The notes beneath the pieces were generated by a model that was given only the letters and a program-made list of their open reading frames with translations, was not told the DNA's origin and made no database searches. A program made the translations under genes and the position numbers. This document shows, in pieces, positions 35,915-43,797 of a DNA stretch of 64,000 bases. Location of the stretch: NCBI RefSeq assembly GCF_035958815.1, contig NZ_CP108383.1, forward strand, positions 6,882,001-6,946,000, written 5' to 3'. The first letter of the stretch is position 1. Each line of letters begins with the position of its first letter. The DNA comes from Nocardia sp. NBC_01327 (GTDB lineage Bacteria > Actinomycetota > Actinomycetes > Mycobacteriales > Mycobacteriaceae).

Positions 35915-35949
35915 AGCGGCGTGCGCCGGGATCGCCGGCACACGCCGCT
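35915..35949 (-). terminator. Hairpin between livK and livH
   Basis: Outer arms AGCGGCGTG (35915-35923) and CACGCCGCT (35941-35949) enclose a GC-rich inner stem. Between binding-protein and permease genes such hairpins usually stabilise or partly terminate transcripts, so binding protein is made in excess. Confidence 0.6.
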
Positions 35950-35966
35950 CCAGAATCGGGGGGTGG

Positions 35967-37220
35967 CTACTTGACCTGGTACATCCAGATCAGCGCGTTG
36001 GACAATTCGCCCTGCGCATTCCACTTGTATTCACGGGCCAGACCCTGGCCGTCGTAGTTCTTCACATAATCGACCAGGTCGGGGCGGGTCACCTTACCGG
36101 CGGCAATGCCCTTCAGGACGATGGTGGTGAGGTCGTAGCCCTCGGTCGAGTAGGTGCCGGCGTCATAACCGCTGGAGGCCTTGTAATCGGTGGCGAACTT
36201 GTCCGGAGCCGGACCACACGGGCACGAGAGCAGCGCGTCCTTCGAGGAGTTGCCGGCCTGCTTCACGAACTCGACGTCCTTGGTGCCGTCATCGGAGATG
36301 AAGGTGGACGTCACACCGCCCGAACGCAACTGCTGCACGAACGGCGAGGCTTCGGCGTAGTAACCCGCGTAGAAGATGCCGTCCGGCTTGGCGGAGGCCA
36401 TCTTGGAGACGACTGCGGAGAAGTCCTTGTCACCAGCCTTGACCTGGGCGGCGCAGCTGGAATCGGCGATCGGGCCGAGGCCGGCGGTGAGCGTCTTGGC
36501 CAGGCCGGTGCCGTAGTCCGAATCGTCCTGCACGACGCAGATCTTCTTGTACTTGCCGGTGCCCGCCAGATACGCGGCGACCGACGGACCTTGCACACCA
36601 TCGTTGCCGAGGCCGCGGAAGAAGGTCTTCCAGCCGTTGGTGGTGAGGGAGACATTGGTGGCGGACGGCGTCAGCGACAGCAGCCCGGCATCGCTGATGA
36701 TCTGACCGGTGGCCTTGGTCTCGCCCGAGAAGGTCGGGCCGATCAGGGCATTGATGGACGGATCGCTGATGATCGTCGGAATGACCTGGGTGGCCTTCTG
36801 CGGATCACCCTCGGTGTCGAACTTCTTGACCGACACCTGGCAGTTCGGATTGGCCTTGTTGTGCTGGTCCAGCGCCAGTTGTACGCCGCGCACGATATTG
36901 AGGCCGAGGTTGGCGTTCGGCCCGGTCAGCGGGCCCGCCATGGCGATCGTCTGCGGCGCGCACTTGTCATTGCCGTCGCTGGCCGGATTCGCCGCCGCGG
37001 AGTTGTCGGAAGCCGGCACTTCCTTACCGTTGGCGTCGATCTGGACCAGGGGCTGGATCGTCAGATTGCTCGCACCGGCGGCACCGGTGCTGGAATTGTC
37101 GGTGGACTTGCTACTACAGCCGGCAGCGCTGAGCGCGAGTACTGCTGCAGCTCCGACGACCACCACCCGGGCCATGCGGCTGTGCCGCAGCGCCGACGTG
37201 CGCGTCATTGAACCAAGCAC
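35967..37220 (-). CDS. livK: Branched-chain amino-acid-binding lipoprotein
   Basis: A 417-residue periplasmic-binding-protein type I lipoprotein of the LivJ/LivK family. A signal peptide ends in lipobox LSAAGC (Cys about 35). The mature part begins with an unusual ~55-residue linker, then the receptor fold IAMAGPLTGPNANLGLNIVRGVQLALDQHNKANPNCQV with LIGPTFSGETKATGQIISDAGLLSLTPSATN. I chose GTG 37220 because AGAGGTGA lies just before it; ATG four codons later is too far from that site. First gene of the liv operon. Confidence 0.93.
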   Translation of the reverse strand: MLGSMTRTSALRHSRMARVVVVGAAAVLALSAAGCSSKSTDNSSTGAAGASNLTIQPLVQIDANGKEVPASDNSAAANPASDGNDKCAPQTIAMAGPLTGPNANLGLNIVRGVQLALDQHNKANPNCQVSVKKFDTEGDPQKATQVIPTIISDPSINALIGPTFSGETKATGQIISDAGLLSLTPSATNVSLTTNGWKTFFRGLGNDGVQGPSVAAYLAGTGKYKKICVVQDDSDYGTGLAKTLTAGLGPIADSSCAAQVKAGDKDFSAVVSKMASAKPDGIFYAGYYAEASPFVQQLRSGGVTSTFISDDGTKDVEFVKQAGNSSKDALLSCPCGPAPDKFATDYKASSGYDAGTYSTEGYDLTTIVLKGIAAGKVTRPDLVDYVKNYDGQGLAREYKWNAQGELSNALIWMYQVK

Positions 37221-37358
37221 GATTCACCTCTATGTTCTCTACTCCCCGGCTCGCCGAGGAGGGCCGCCCCATCGATCGGCCCGGACAGAACATATCCCCG
37301 CTACGTTAGGTCCGCATCACAAACGGATCATCCATGTGACATCGCAACAAACGAAAGA

Positions 37359-37415
37359 GCCCCTCGTGTTGCCGGAATGTAAATCGCTTCAGCGCATTCA
37401 CGGCAACAGAGGGGC
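37359..37415 (-). terminator. pdtaR terminator
   Basis: A long interrupted hairpin: GCCCCTC (37359-37365) with GAGGGGC (37409-37415), GTTGCCG (37368-37374) with CGGCAAC (37401-37407) and an inner GAATG/CATTC pair. On the minus strand it is followed by TCTTTCGTTTG. Confidence 0.8.
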
Positions 37416-37435
37416 AAAGTTCGAGCAAAACGGTC

Positions 37436-38059
37436 TTACTTGGGTGCCAAATTCTCCAGCACTACCTCGGCGACCGCCTTCATCGTGGTGCGACGGTCCA
37501 TTGCCGTGCGCTGAATCCACTTGAACGCCTGCGGTTCCGAGAGGCCCTGGGTCTGCATGAGCACACCCTTGGCACGCTCCACGAGCTTGCGGGTTTCGAG
37601 CCGATCGGCGAGATTCGCGACTTCGCCTTCGAGCGCGGTGATCTCATGGAATCGGCTGACCGCCAATTCGATGGCGGGCACCAGATCCGATTTCGTGAAC
37701 GGCTTCACCAGGTATGCCATCGCACCCGCGTCCCGAGCCCGCTCGACCAGGTCGCGCTGACTGAACGCGGTCAGAATCACCACCGGCGCAAGACGTTTCG
37801 ACGCGATCTCACCGGCTGCGTCGATGCCGTCCCGCCGCGGCATCTTCACATCCATGATCACCAGATCAGGACGCAACTCCTCAGCGAGATCCACGGCCAC
37901 CTGGCCGTCACCCGCCTCTCCCACCACCTGATAGCCCTCCTCCGAGAGCATCTCCACCAGGTCCATCCGGATGAGCGCCTCGTCCTCGGCAACCACCACC
38001 CGCTTGGGGGCCGATGCCGCGGCATCCTTCTTCGAACCGCCCCCTGCTGTCGTTCCCAT
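37436..38059 (-). CDS. pdtaR: ANTAR response regulator PdtaR
   Basis: A 207-residue response regulator. The receiver domain has VVVAEDEALIRMDL and phosphoacceptor Asp70 in DLVIMDVKMPRRDG; K in LVKPF is the switch lysine. The C-terminal ANTAR domain (DRLETRKLVERAKGVLMQTQGLSEPQAFKWIQRTAMDRR) binds tandem RNA hairpins and acts as an antiterminator when phosphorylated by PdtaS, encoded elsewhere. High similarity to mycobacterial Rv1626 and its place near polA support the name. ATG 38059 follows AGGGG and matches the orthologue's length. Confidence 0.95.
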   Translation of the reverse strand: MGTTAGGGSKKDAAASAPKRVVVAEDEALIRMDLVEMLSEEGYQVVGEAGDGQVAVDLAEELRPDLVIMDVKMPRRDGIDAAGEIASKRLAPVVILTAFSQRDLVERARDAGAMAYLVKPFTKSDLVPAIELAVSRFHEITALEGEVANLADRLETRKLVERAKGVLMQTQGLSEPQAFKWIQRTAMDRRTTMKAVAEVVLENLAPK

Positions 38060-38291
38060 AGATGAACCCCTGTCGCTCCGATACCAACACCCGATGGCAC
38101 ACCGGTCCGAAGCCACCCTCAACGGATCGGCACGTACCCGAGTTAACCAAAGAGTACCGTCCACCGCCCGCTACAACCCACGTACCCAGCGCAAACCGAC
38201 CAGTATCACAACGATGTACTTCTCACCCCCGCCCCGCCGAGCCCCGGTTAGGCCAACCCCCCTCCCACCCGCTATGCTCTTCCAGCGGTGC
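38060..38291. other. Divergent region pdtaR / tRNA-Leu
   Basis: About 230 bp with the pdtaR promoter and the tRNA-Leu promoter; TATGCT (38273-38278) is a plausible tRNA -10 box, 14 bp before the tRNA. No gene or strong repeat seen. Confidence 0.4.
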
Positions 38292-38378
38292 GCCGAGTTG
38301 GCGGAATAGGCAGACGCGACGGTCTCAAAAACCGTTGTCCGAAAGGACGTGTGGGTTCGATTCCCACACTCGGCACCA
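38292..38378 (+). tRNA. tRNA-Leu (anticodon CAA)
   Basis: A class II tRNA with a long variable arm. Acceptor GCCGAGT/ACTCGGC, anticodon stem-loop ACGGT-CTCAAAA-ACCGT (CAA at 38326-38328), variable hairpin GTCCGAAAGGAC, T arm GTGGGTTCGATTCCCAC, and encoded CCA (38376-38378). Confidence 0.95.
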
Positions 38379-38492
38379 AGGTTCACTGGCGTTTCCGGTG
38401 GGAATACGGGCGCCTTCCGCCAATTGGCAACTCACATAGCCGCTTTCGGGCTGAGCGATTGACGATTCATCGCTCGGGACGCAGGATGCATC

Positions 38493-39431
38493 ATGAGCTT
38501 CGAGACGGTCGTCTCCGCAACTGTTTTCAGCGTGGCCGTCGTGTCGACGGCGGCCGGGCTCATCGGAGTGACCCTGTCCCGGGCAACTCGTCAGCAGGCG
38601 GCTCTCGAGCACGCCAGGCAGATGGCGCAGGTGATCGTTGACGCGGGCGAGCCTGATGCCGACTCGGTAGCGGCTCGACCGCCGTGGCTGGACGGCGATG
38701 CCGCGAGGAACTTCGCGGGGCGAGCCGGATCTGCGCGAGGCTATGACCACCAGGCTCAGGGATACGGGCCACTGCCCCAGCAGCCGGAATATGGAGCACA
38801 GCCCGAACCTTCGGTATGGGGAGAACAGCCCGGGCCTCCGGTATACGGAGAACCGCCCCAAGCCGGACAACCCAACGGGCAGAGCATTGTTCGGGATCCC
38901 GGAGGCGACGCGTTCACCTTTCCCCGGGCCCTTCGAGCGCGCAGACCGGCGGGCAGGCAACTCGATCCGAATCGGCGATCACCGTCGAACGTCGACAACC
39001 TGCAGATCCACCAGTACTTCGACCACATCGACAGTGCCAGAAGCCAAAGCGCGATCTATTTCTGGACCTACCTGCTGTCGGGGCTCCTCGGTATCTGCGT
39101 ACTTCTCACCGCCGCGGCGATCGCGATCTTCGGCAGCCGCGACGTCGCGATCTTCACGACTATCTGCGGCGCGCTCCCCACCGCGATATCGGCGATGTTC
39201 TACAAGCGCGCCGACGACCTCGACAAGGTCGTACAGGACAACCTCGCACGACTGGACAAGGCCGTGGAGACCTCCAAACGAATGAAGGCGGCAAAAGACG
39301 CCGCCGCGAAAATGCCCGCAGGCCCGGAACGCGAGCGAATGCTGAGCCTGATCGCCATCCGGCAGATGTTCCCCGACGCAACCCCAGCCGACATCGCAAC
39401 CCTCCTCCCGCAGATCCGTCGCGAGGTGTAA
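38493..39431 (+). CDS. Membrane protein with TRADD-N-associated-type 2-TM domain
   Basis: A 312-residue protein. An N-terminal TM helix (about 6-28) leads to a long Pro/Gln/Gly/Tyr-rich disordered segment (about 80-165). Next come IHQYFDHIDSARSQSAIYFWTYLLSG..., two TM helices around 195-240, the cytoplasmic MFYKRADDLDKVVQDNLARLDKAVETSKRMKAAKDA coiled region, and a helical tail. The Q-S-x2-Y-F-W helix pair plus charged coil resembles the TRADD-N-associated 2-TM domain known from predicted bacterial conflict systems. The match is from memory, so tentative. No effector gene with a recognised toxin domain lies alongside. Confidence 0.5.
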   Translation: MSFETVVSATVFSVAVVSTAAGLIGVTLSRATRQQAALEHARQMAQVIVDAGEPDADSVAARPPWLDGDAARNFAGRAGSARGYDHQAQGYGPLPQQPEYGAQPEPSVWGEQPGPPVYGEPPQAGQPNGQSIVRDPGGDAFTFPRALRARRPAGRQLDPNRRSPSNVDNLQIHQYFDHIDSARSQSAIYFWTYLLSGLLGICVLLTAAAIAIFGSRDVAIFTTICGALPTAISAMFYKRADDLDKVVQDNLARLDKAVETSKRMKAAKDAAAKMPAGPERERMLSLIAIRQMFPDATPADIATLLPQIRREV

Positions 39432-39601
39432 CCCTCGAACGTCCCAGCGGAACGAAAAGCGCGCGGCCGCAAGGATTCGACGGCCCGGTCACCATCGCCA
39501 CATCACACGAGGCCGACGCTGCGGTCCGGCTCAACTCGATAGGCGGCGTGAATTCTCTTGCGGTGCAGGATCATTCACGCGCGCTGTGGTTGGTCGCTGC
39601 C

Positions 39602-40135
39602 TCAGGAGTAGTCCTCGAAGGAGGGTGGGGTGTCGACTATTCCGCAGCTGCGGAGATCCGAGGCGGTGAAGGTGTCGTCGGCGCGGGCGCCCAGGAGGAT
39701 GCGGAGGAGGTCTTCGAGGAGGTCTAGGTGGGCTTCCTTGGAGAGGTTCAGGAGTTTGTCGATGCGGGTGGAGGCCAGGACTACGCGTTTGCCGGGATCG
39801 CCTGCGGCTTCCAGGGAGCGCAGGAGCAGGCCCGCTTCGGGGTGGCCGGGGGTGCGGAGGGCCAGGCAGGACAGGACTGTGCTTTTGAAGTGCATGAACA
39901 GCACTGTGCCGCGCGGGATTTCGACCATGCGCTTCATGTTCAGCTCCAGGCCGAACAGCTCCTCCAGGGCGCCGAGGAGGCGTTCGCGGTGGATGCGGAG
40001 GGCGGCGTTGTAGGCGGAGTTGTCCTGGTGGTAACCGCCGATCGGGTCGGACCAATTCGCTTGCGCGAGAACGTAGGCCTCGGCGAAATCTCGCAGGCTG
40101 TATGTGCGCGGGGTGGCGGCGGTAGCGGAGCTCAC
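39602..40135 (-). CDS. Unrecognised alpha-helical protein
   Basis: A 177-residue soluble protein of unknown family. It has a tidy helical pattern: YSLRDFAEAYVLAQANW, YNAALRIHRERLLGALEELFGLELNM, KSTVLSCLALRTPG, HLDLLEDLLRILLG. The start is probably GTG 40135: no ribosome site, but TACCCT (40143-40148) ends 7 nt upstream, so a leaderless mRNA is likely. A nearby gene at 40216 on the same strand has the same arrangement. Similar proteins are expected only in nocardiae; no function proposed. Confidence 0.6.
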   Translation of the reverse strand: MSSATAATPRTYSLRDFAEAYVLAQANWSDPIGGYHQDNSAYNAALRIHRERLLGALEELFGLELNMKRMVEIPRGTVLFMHFKSTVLSCLALRTPGHPEAGLLLRSLEAAGDPGKRVVLASTRIDKLLNLSKEAHLDLLEDLLRILLGARADDTFTASDLRSCGIVDTPPSFEDYS

Positions 40136-40215
40136 GTACCGGAGGGTAGCCAGCCTACGGGCCCCGCCGCATGCCAATGGCGCGACTGTCGGCCGAACCG
40201 GGCGAACCGGAACGG

Positions 40216-40803
40216 TTATGCGAGGTCGTTGTCCTGCAGGAAGCGGAACCAGCCGGCCGGATCGGTCAGGTCGGCGGCGCTGACGAATTCGCCGTAGCGC
40301 GGGCCGATCATGCACTCGTCGAAGAAGGTCAGCAGATCCGGCGCGACGATGCGGGTGGTGTCCACTTCGCCGGGGCGCGAGAACTGATGGTCGGCGAACA
40401 TGACCTCGCCGGTGATGAGCGAGACCAGGAATTTGTCGTCGGCGACCGATCCGACCGCGAGCCAATGCTCGTCATCGCGATGCGCCCAGCCGTGCGGATC
40501 CATGATCTCGCCCTTGTCGAAGGTCTGGAACAGGCTGATACGCCCCGACTTCGGATGTGCGGTGATCCGGTACAGCTCCACCATGGCGCGCGGCAGCGTC
40601 AGCTCGCCGAGCCCGGCCCGCGCCTCGGACGGGAGATGCCCGGAGGCGAAGTAGTACTCCATCGTCCGGTGATAACCCGCGAGCTGTTCGGCATCGTCCA
40701 GTTCGACGCCGGGCGGGAATTCGGCCCGCAGGTAGCGGCCACGCGACAGCACGGACCGCAGCCGGTCCACCTTCTCGGAAACCTCTACGAAGAGCGCACT
40801 CAC
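40216..40803 (-). CDS. SUKH-like (SMI1/KNR4-type) protein, tentative
   Basis: A 195-residue protein. The middle and C-terminal part, ELYRITAHPKSGRISLFQTF, EHWLAVGSVADDKFLVSLITGEVMFADHQFSR and VAPDLLTFFDECMIGPRYGEF, follows the alternating pattern of SUKH-4-type domains, where a hydrophobic strand plus T-G-E/Q-V turn precedes a final helix. SUKH proteins often serve as immunity proteins to contact-dependent toxins, but no toxin gene is next to it. GTG 40803 is chosen because TAGTGT (40811-40816) ends 7 nt upstream (leaderless type); GTG 40809 is the alternative. Confidence 0.45.
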   Translation of the reverse strand: MSALFVEVSEKVDRLRSVLSRGRYLRAEFPPGVELDDAEQLAGYHRTMEYYFASGHLPSEARAGLGELTLPRAMVELYRITAHPKSGRISLFQTFDKGEIMDPHGWAHRDDEHWLAVGSVADDKFLVSLITGEVMFADHQFSRPGEVDTTRIVAPDLLTFFDECMIGPRYGEFVSAADLTDPAGWFRFLQDNDLA

Positions 40804-40956
40804 CGGCACGACACTACGGACCGGCCGGCAGCCGGTGCGGAGGGCCGTCACGAGCGGTCGTATACACCGCGAAAATAGCCGTCGAACCGGATAAGCGGGA
40901 TAATTCGTATAACCGCACAGGCCGAGTTCACGGCCGCGGCGATGTGGAGGTCCCGC

Positions 40957-41508
40957 ATGCGGGTCAACAGGGTGACGGCGGATCTGTCCGAGTATCCGGA
41001 TCTGGTCGTCATACTGCTCGGGATGCGGGTGCATCGACCGCGCGGAATCCTCCGGCTGATCGGGGTGGGCCCGAAGCTGTACCGCTCGCACGCGGACCGG
41101 CCCGACGGTTTGCTCTCCCACGAGGATGTGGTGTGGTCGCTGTTCCCACCGCACTGGGGCGCCCGGCAGTACTGGCGCGATCTGGAGAGCCTCGAACGCT
41201 GGACCCGCTCCGATCCGCACCGGATCTGGTGGCAGGAGTTCCTGAAGAACTCCGGCGGCACCGGTTTCTGGCACGAGGCGTATTTCGCGCGCGGCGGGAT
41301 CGATTCGGTCTACGACGATATGTCTCCGGTAGCCGGACTGACCCGATTCGCACCGACGGTGCCGGCGCGCGGGCGATTGTTCTCCACGCGCCAGCGAGTG
41401 CGCGGAGCAGCGCCGGAGGTGCCCTCGGTGGTCGCGGAGGGCTCGTATTACGAACAGCAGGCGACCGACACTCAGCGGCCGGATGAACTTCCCGGTCGAA
41501 CCGTGTGA
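40957..41508 (+). CDS. DUF4188-family protein
   Basis: A 183-residue protein of the DUF4188 family, ferredoxin-like proteins distantly related to haem-type dimeric alpha-beta barrels; the biochemical role is unknown. Characteristic segments are DLVVILLGMRVHRPRGILRLIGVGPKL, WSLFPPHWGARQYWRDLESLERWTRSDPHRIWWQEFLKNSGGTGFWHEAYF and GLTRFAPTVPARGRLFSTRQR. The ATG at 40957 is five bases after a perfect GGAGGT, which decides it over ATG 40942. The last ~30 residues are a polar tail. Confidence 0.75.
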   Translation: MRVNRVTADLSEYPDLVVILLGMRVHRPRGILRLIGVGPKLYRSHADRPDGLLSHEDVVWSLFPPHWGARQYWRDLESLERWTRSDPHRIWWQEFLKNSGGTGFWHEAYFARGGIDSVYDDMSPVAGLTRFAPTVPARGRLFSTRQRVRGAAPEVPSVVAEGSYYEQQATDTQRPDELPGRTV

Positions 41509-41559
41509 TAAACGCTTCCAGGCATTTTCGTAACCGAATCGTGAGCATAGGTTGAGCGA

Positions 41560-42234
41560 ATGCATGTGCTCTTCGTGTGCAGCGGAAACGTTTGCCGTTC
41601 TGTCATTGCCGAGCGCCTGACGCTGGCGGTGGCCGCCGAACACGGGCTACAGGAGCTAACCGCCGAAAGCGCGGGCGTGCGGGCACTGGTCGGCTTCCCG
41701 GCGGAACCGCTTGCCGCGCAAACGATTGCCGGACTCGGCGGCGACGCCGGCGGTTTCAAGGCCCGCCGGCTGAAACCGGAAATGGTGCATCGCGCCGATC
41801 TGGTGCTCACCATGACCGAGAAGATTCGCGATCAGGTGCGGGAACAGACGCCCGAGGCCCTCGCGCGCACCTTCACACTGCTGGAGGCGTACCGGATCGC
41901 GAAGGTCAGCGGTGCGCGCACCGTGGTCGGACTGCACGCGGCACGCGACGATCTCGCCTATGTGGGGCGCGAGAACATCTCGGACCCGGTCGGTCTCAAG
42001 GCGCAGCAGTTCTGCGAGGTCGGCGATCGCATTGCCGAGGCGCTGGTGCCGCTGCTGCTGGCCCTGCACGCGCATCAGCATCCGGAGGCCACCATCCGGC
42101 CCCGCGCCGGCGCCACCACCACCGGCGCGACGCGCCCGGCGCTACTCGTCTTGCCCGGCGGACGCGTCGATACGGGCGAATTGCCCAAGCGGTCAGTCGA
42201 ACCCGTCCACCATGCGGCGGAATCCGCCGGGTAG
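41560..42234 (+). CDS. Low-molecular-weight protein-tyrosine phosphatase
   Basis: A 224-residue LMW-PTP. The P-loop CSGNVCRS (nucleophile Cys7, Arg13) starts the protein, and the general acid Asp142 is in NISDPVG. This family removes phosphate from tyrosines, often acting on bacterial tyrosine kinases of exopolysaccharide export. The core ends near 172; the last ~50 residues (HQHPEATIRPRAGATTTGA...) are a low-complexity tail not seen in classical members. It follows the DUF4188 gene by 51 bp; no kinase partner is adjacent. Confidence 0.9.
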   Translation: MHVLFVCSGNVCRSVIAERLTLAVAAEHGLQELTAESAGVRALVGFPAEPLAAQTIAGLGGDAGGFKARRLKPEMVHRADLVLTMTEKIRDQVREQTPEALARTFTLLEAYRIAKVSGARTVVGLHAARDDLAYVGRENISDPVGLKAQQFCEVGDRIAEALVPLLLALHAHQHPEATIRPRAGATTTGATRPALLVLPGGRVDTGELPKRSVEPVHHAAESAG

Positions 42235-42404
42235 GAGCATATTCCGCGATCTCGGGACCCCTTACCTATTCCACTTCGGCGTAACCAGCATTACGCTGGA
42301 CCCAGCGTGTCAATACACCTGTCTGCCCGCTAAGTCCGGTAAGGGATTACACTTCCGCGCGGAACACCACCGCCGGTGGTTCGACACAGGAACAGGACTC
42401 AGAC

Positions 42405-42806
42405 ATGCCGAAGCGAATTTCGGATGTTTCGCTCCATGTTTACGTGACACCGCAGACCCTCCACCGCGTCACCGAAACGGTGTGCCGCGTCGTGGATGAG
42501 TACGTGGACGATCGCGACATCTTCGCCTGGCGCTTCACCCTTCCGGTGGAGTGCGACGATCCCACCCATACGGTTCTCGAAACCCAGTGGCGCCTGGACA
42601 ATCCCGACGCCGATCCGGGTGAGCGCCGTACCTACGAGATAGCACTCAGCCTGGTCGGTGATTCACGCCAGCTCACCAAGGCGGGTATCGCACGGCTGGA
42701 GCAGCGGCTCGTCCTCGGCCTGTCCGCCGATGAGCCGATCCCCTATATCGTGCACGCACTCCAGCGCGAGAACTTCGAGCTGGAAGAGAACCGCGAACTC
42801 ATCTGA
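42405..42806 (+). CDS. Conserved small protein of unknown function
   Basis: A 133-residue acidic protein with an alpha/beta pattern: ISDVSLHVYVTPQTLHRVTETVCRVVDEYV, WRFTLPVECDD, HTVLETQWRLDN, RRTYEIALSLVG, ARLEQRLVLGL. No signal peptide or TM helix. AGGACTCAGAC precedes the ATG, and a terminator follows. I do not recognise the family. Codon use is like its neighbours. The 170-bp gap upstream contains its promoter. Confidence 0.7.
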   Translation: MPKRISDVSLHVYVTPQTLHRVTETVCRVVDEYVDDRDIFAWRFTLPVECDDPTHTVLETQWRLDNPDADPGERRTYEIALSLVGDSRQLTKAGIARLEQRLVLGLSADEPIPYIVHALQRENFELEENRELI

Positions 42807-42828
42807 TTCGCGCGGATCCGCACACAGG

Positions 42829-42862
42829 TCAGGCCGCACCCCCGTGGGTACGGCCTGATTTT
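42829..42862 (+). terminator. Intrinsic terminator
   Basis: TCAGGCCG (42829-42836) pairs with CGGCCTGA (42851-42858), followed directly by TTTT. It ends the 42405 gene, just before the converging tesB gene. Confidence 0.8.
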
Positions 42863-42879
42863 CGTGTGCTCGCGCTCAG

Positions 42880-43797
42880 CTAGCCACGCGCCGGGAAGTG
42901 GCGAATCACGCCCTCCTGCACCGTGGTCGCGAGCAGTTCGCCGCCGCGCGCGTAGAAGTGCCCGCGGGCCAGGCCGCGCGATCCGGCGGCCACCGGCGAT
43001 TCGGTGGCGTACAGCGCCCAGTCGTCGAACCGGAACGGCCGATGGAACCAGATGGAGTGATTGACCGTAGCCGCGATGATGCGGTCCAGCCCCCAGGACA
43101 ACCCGTGCGTGGTGATGATCGAATCGAGCACCGTGGTGTCCGACGAGTACGCCAGCGCCGCAACGTGGATCAGCGGATCGTCGGGCAGCCGCCCGTCGGC
43201 GCGCATCCACACCCGATTGTGATTGAGCTTCTCCCCCGTGCCCTTGAGGATCCAGGCCGGATCGTTCGTGTACCGCATATCGATGGGATGCGGTGCCTTC
43301 ACGAACATTTCGAGCTTGTCCTCCAGCCCGGCGAAGGACTCCTCCACGCGCGGAAGGGTTTCCGGATCGGCGACATCGGGCAGCGGGGTGCCGTGCTCGA
43401 GCCCCTTGCCCGAGTCCTGGAAGGCCGCCAGCATGACGAACAGTTCCTGTTCGTCCTGCACGGCCGTCACCGTGCGATTGGCGAACGAGCGCCCGTCGCG
43501 GTGCCGGTCGACGTGGTATTCGATCGGCTTCTTGGGGTCGCCGCCGCGCACGAAGTGCGCATTGACGGCATGCACCGGGCGCCCGGGTCCGACCGTGCGC
43601 CCGGCGGCGATGATCGCCTGCGAAACCAGCTGACCGCCGAACGTCCGGCTCCACACCTTCGCGGGGTGCTGACCGAGGAAGATGTCCGGCCCGTGCTCCT
43701 CGAGATCGAGCAGTTCGAGCAGTACTTGCAGATCAGCCGACGGGCCGGCGACGGAGTCGCCCGGGCCCGAAACAGCTTCGCCTAGCGATGCACTCAC
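42880..43797 (-). CDS. tesB: Acyl-CoA thioesterase II
   Basis: A 305-residue double hot-dog thioesterase that hydrolyses acyl-CoA to fatty acid and CoA. The N-terminal domain has VWSRTFGGQLVSQAIIAAGRTV and HAVNAHFVRGGD. The catalytic Asp (in LAYSSDTTVLDS), Thr (in ATVNHSIWFHRPF) and Gln (in VQEGVIRHF) positions of E. coli TesB are all present. The start is GTG 43797, with the pyk stop codon immediately in front of it (no gap), so the two genes form an operon, as in mycobacteria. Confidence 0.95.
   Translation of the reverse strand: MSASLGEAVSGPGDSVAGPSADLQVLLELLDLEEHGPDIFLGQHPAKVWSRTFGGQLVSQAIIAAGRTVGPGRPVHAVNAHFVRGGDPKKPIEYHVDRHRDGRSFANRTVTAVQDEQELFVMLAAFQDSGKGLEHGTPLPDVADPETLPRVEESFAGLEDKLEMFVKAPHPIDMRYTNDPAWILKGTGEKLNHNRVWMRADGRLPDDPLIHVAALAYSSDTTVLDSIITTHGLSWGLDRIIAATVNHSIWFHRPFRFDDWALYATESPVAAGSRGLARGHFYARGGELLATTVQEGVIRHFPARG

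Noticed and set aside
40171..40878. Plus-strand frame opposite the SUKH-like gene
   Set aside because: Antisense of the minus-strand gene, with no ribosome site and low-complexity product.
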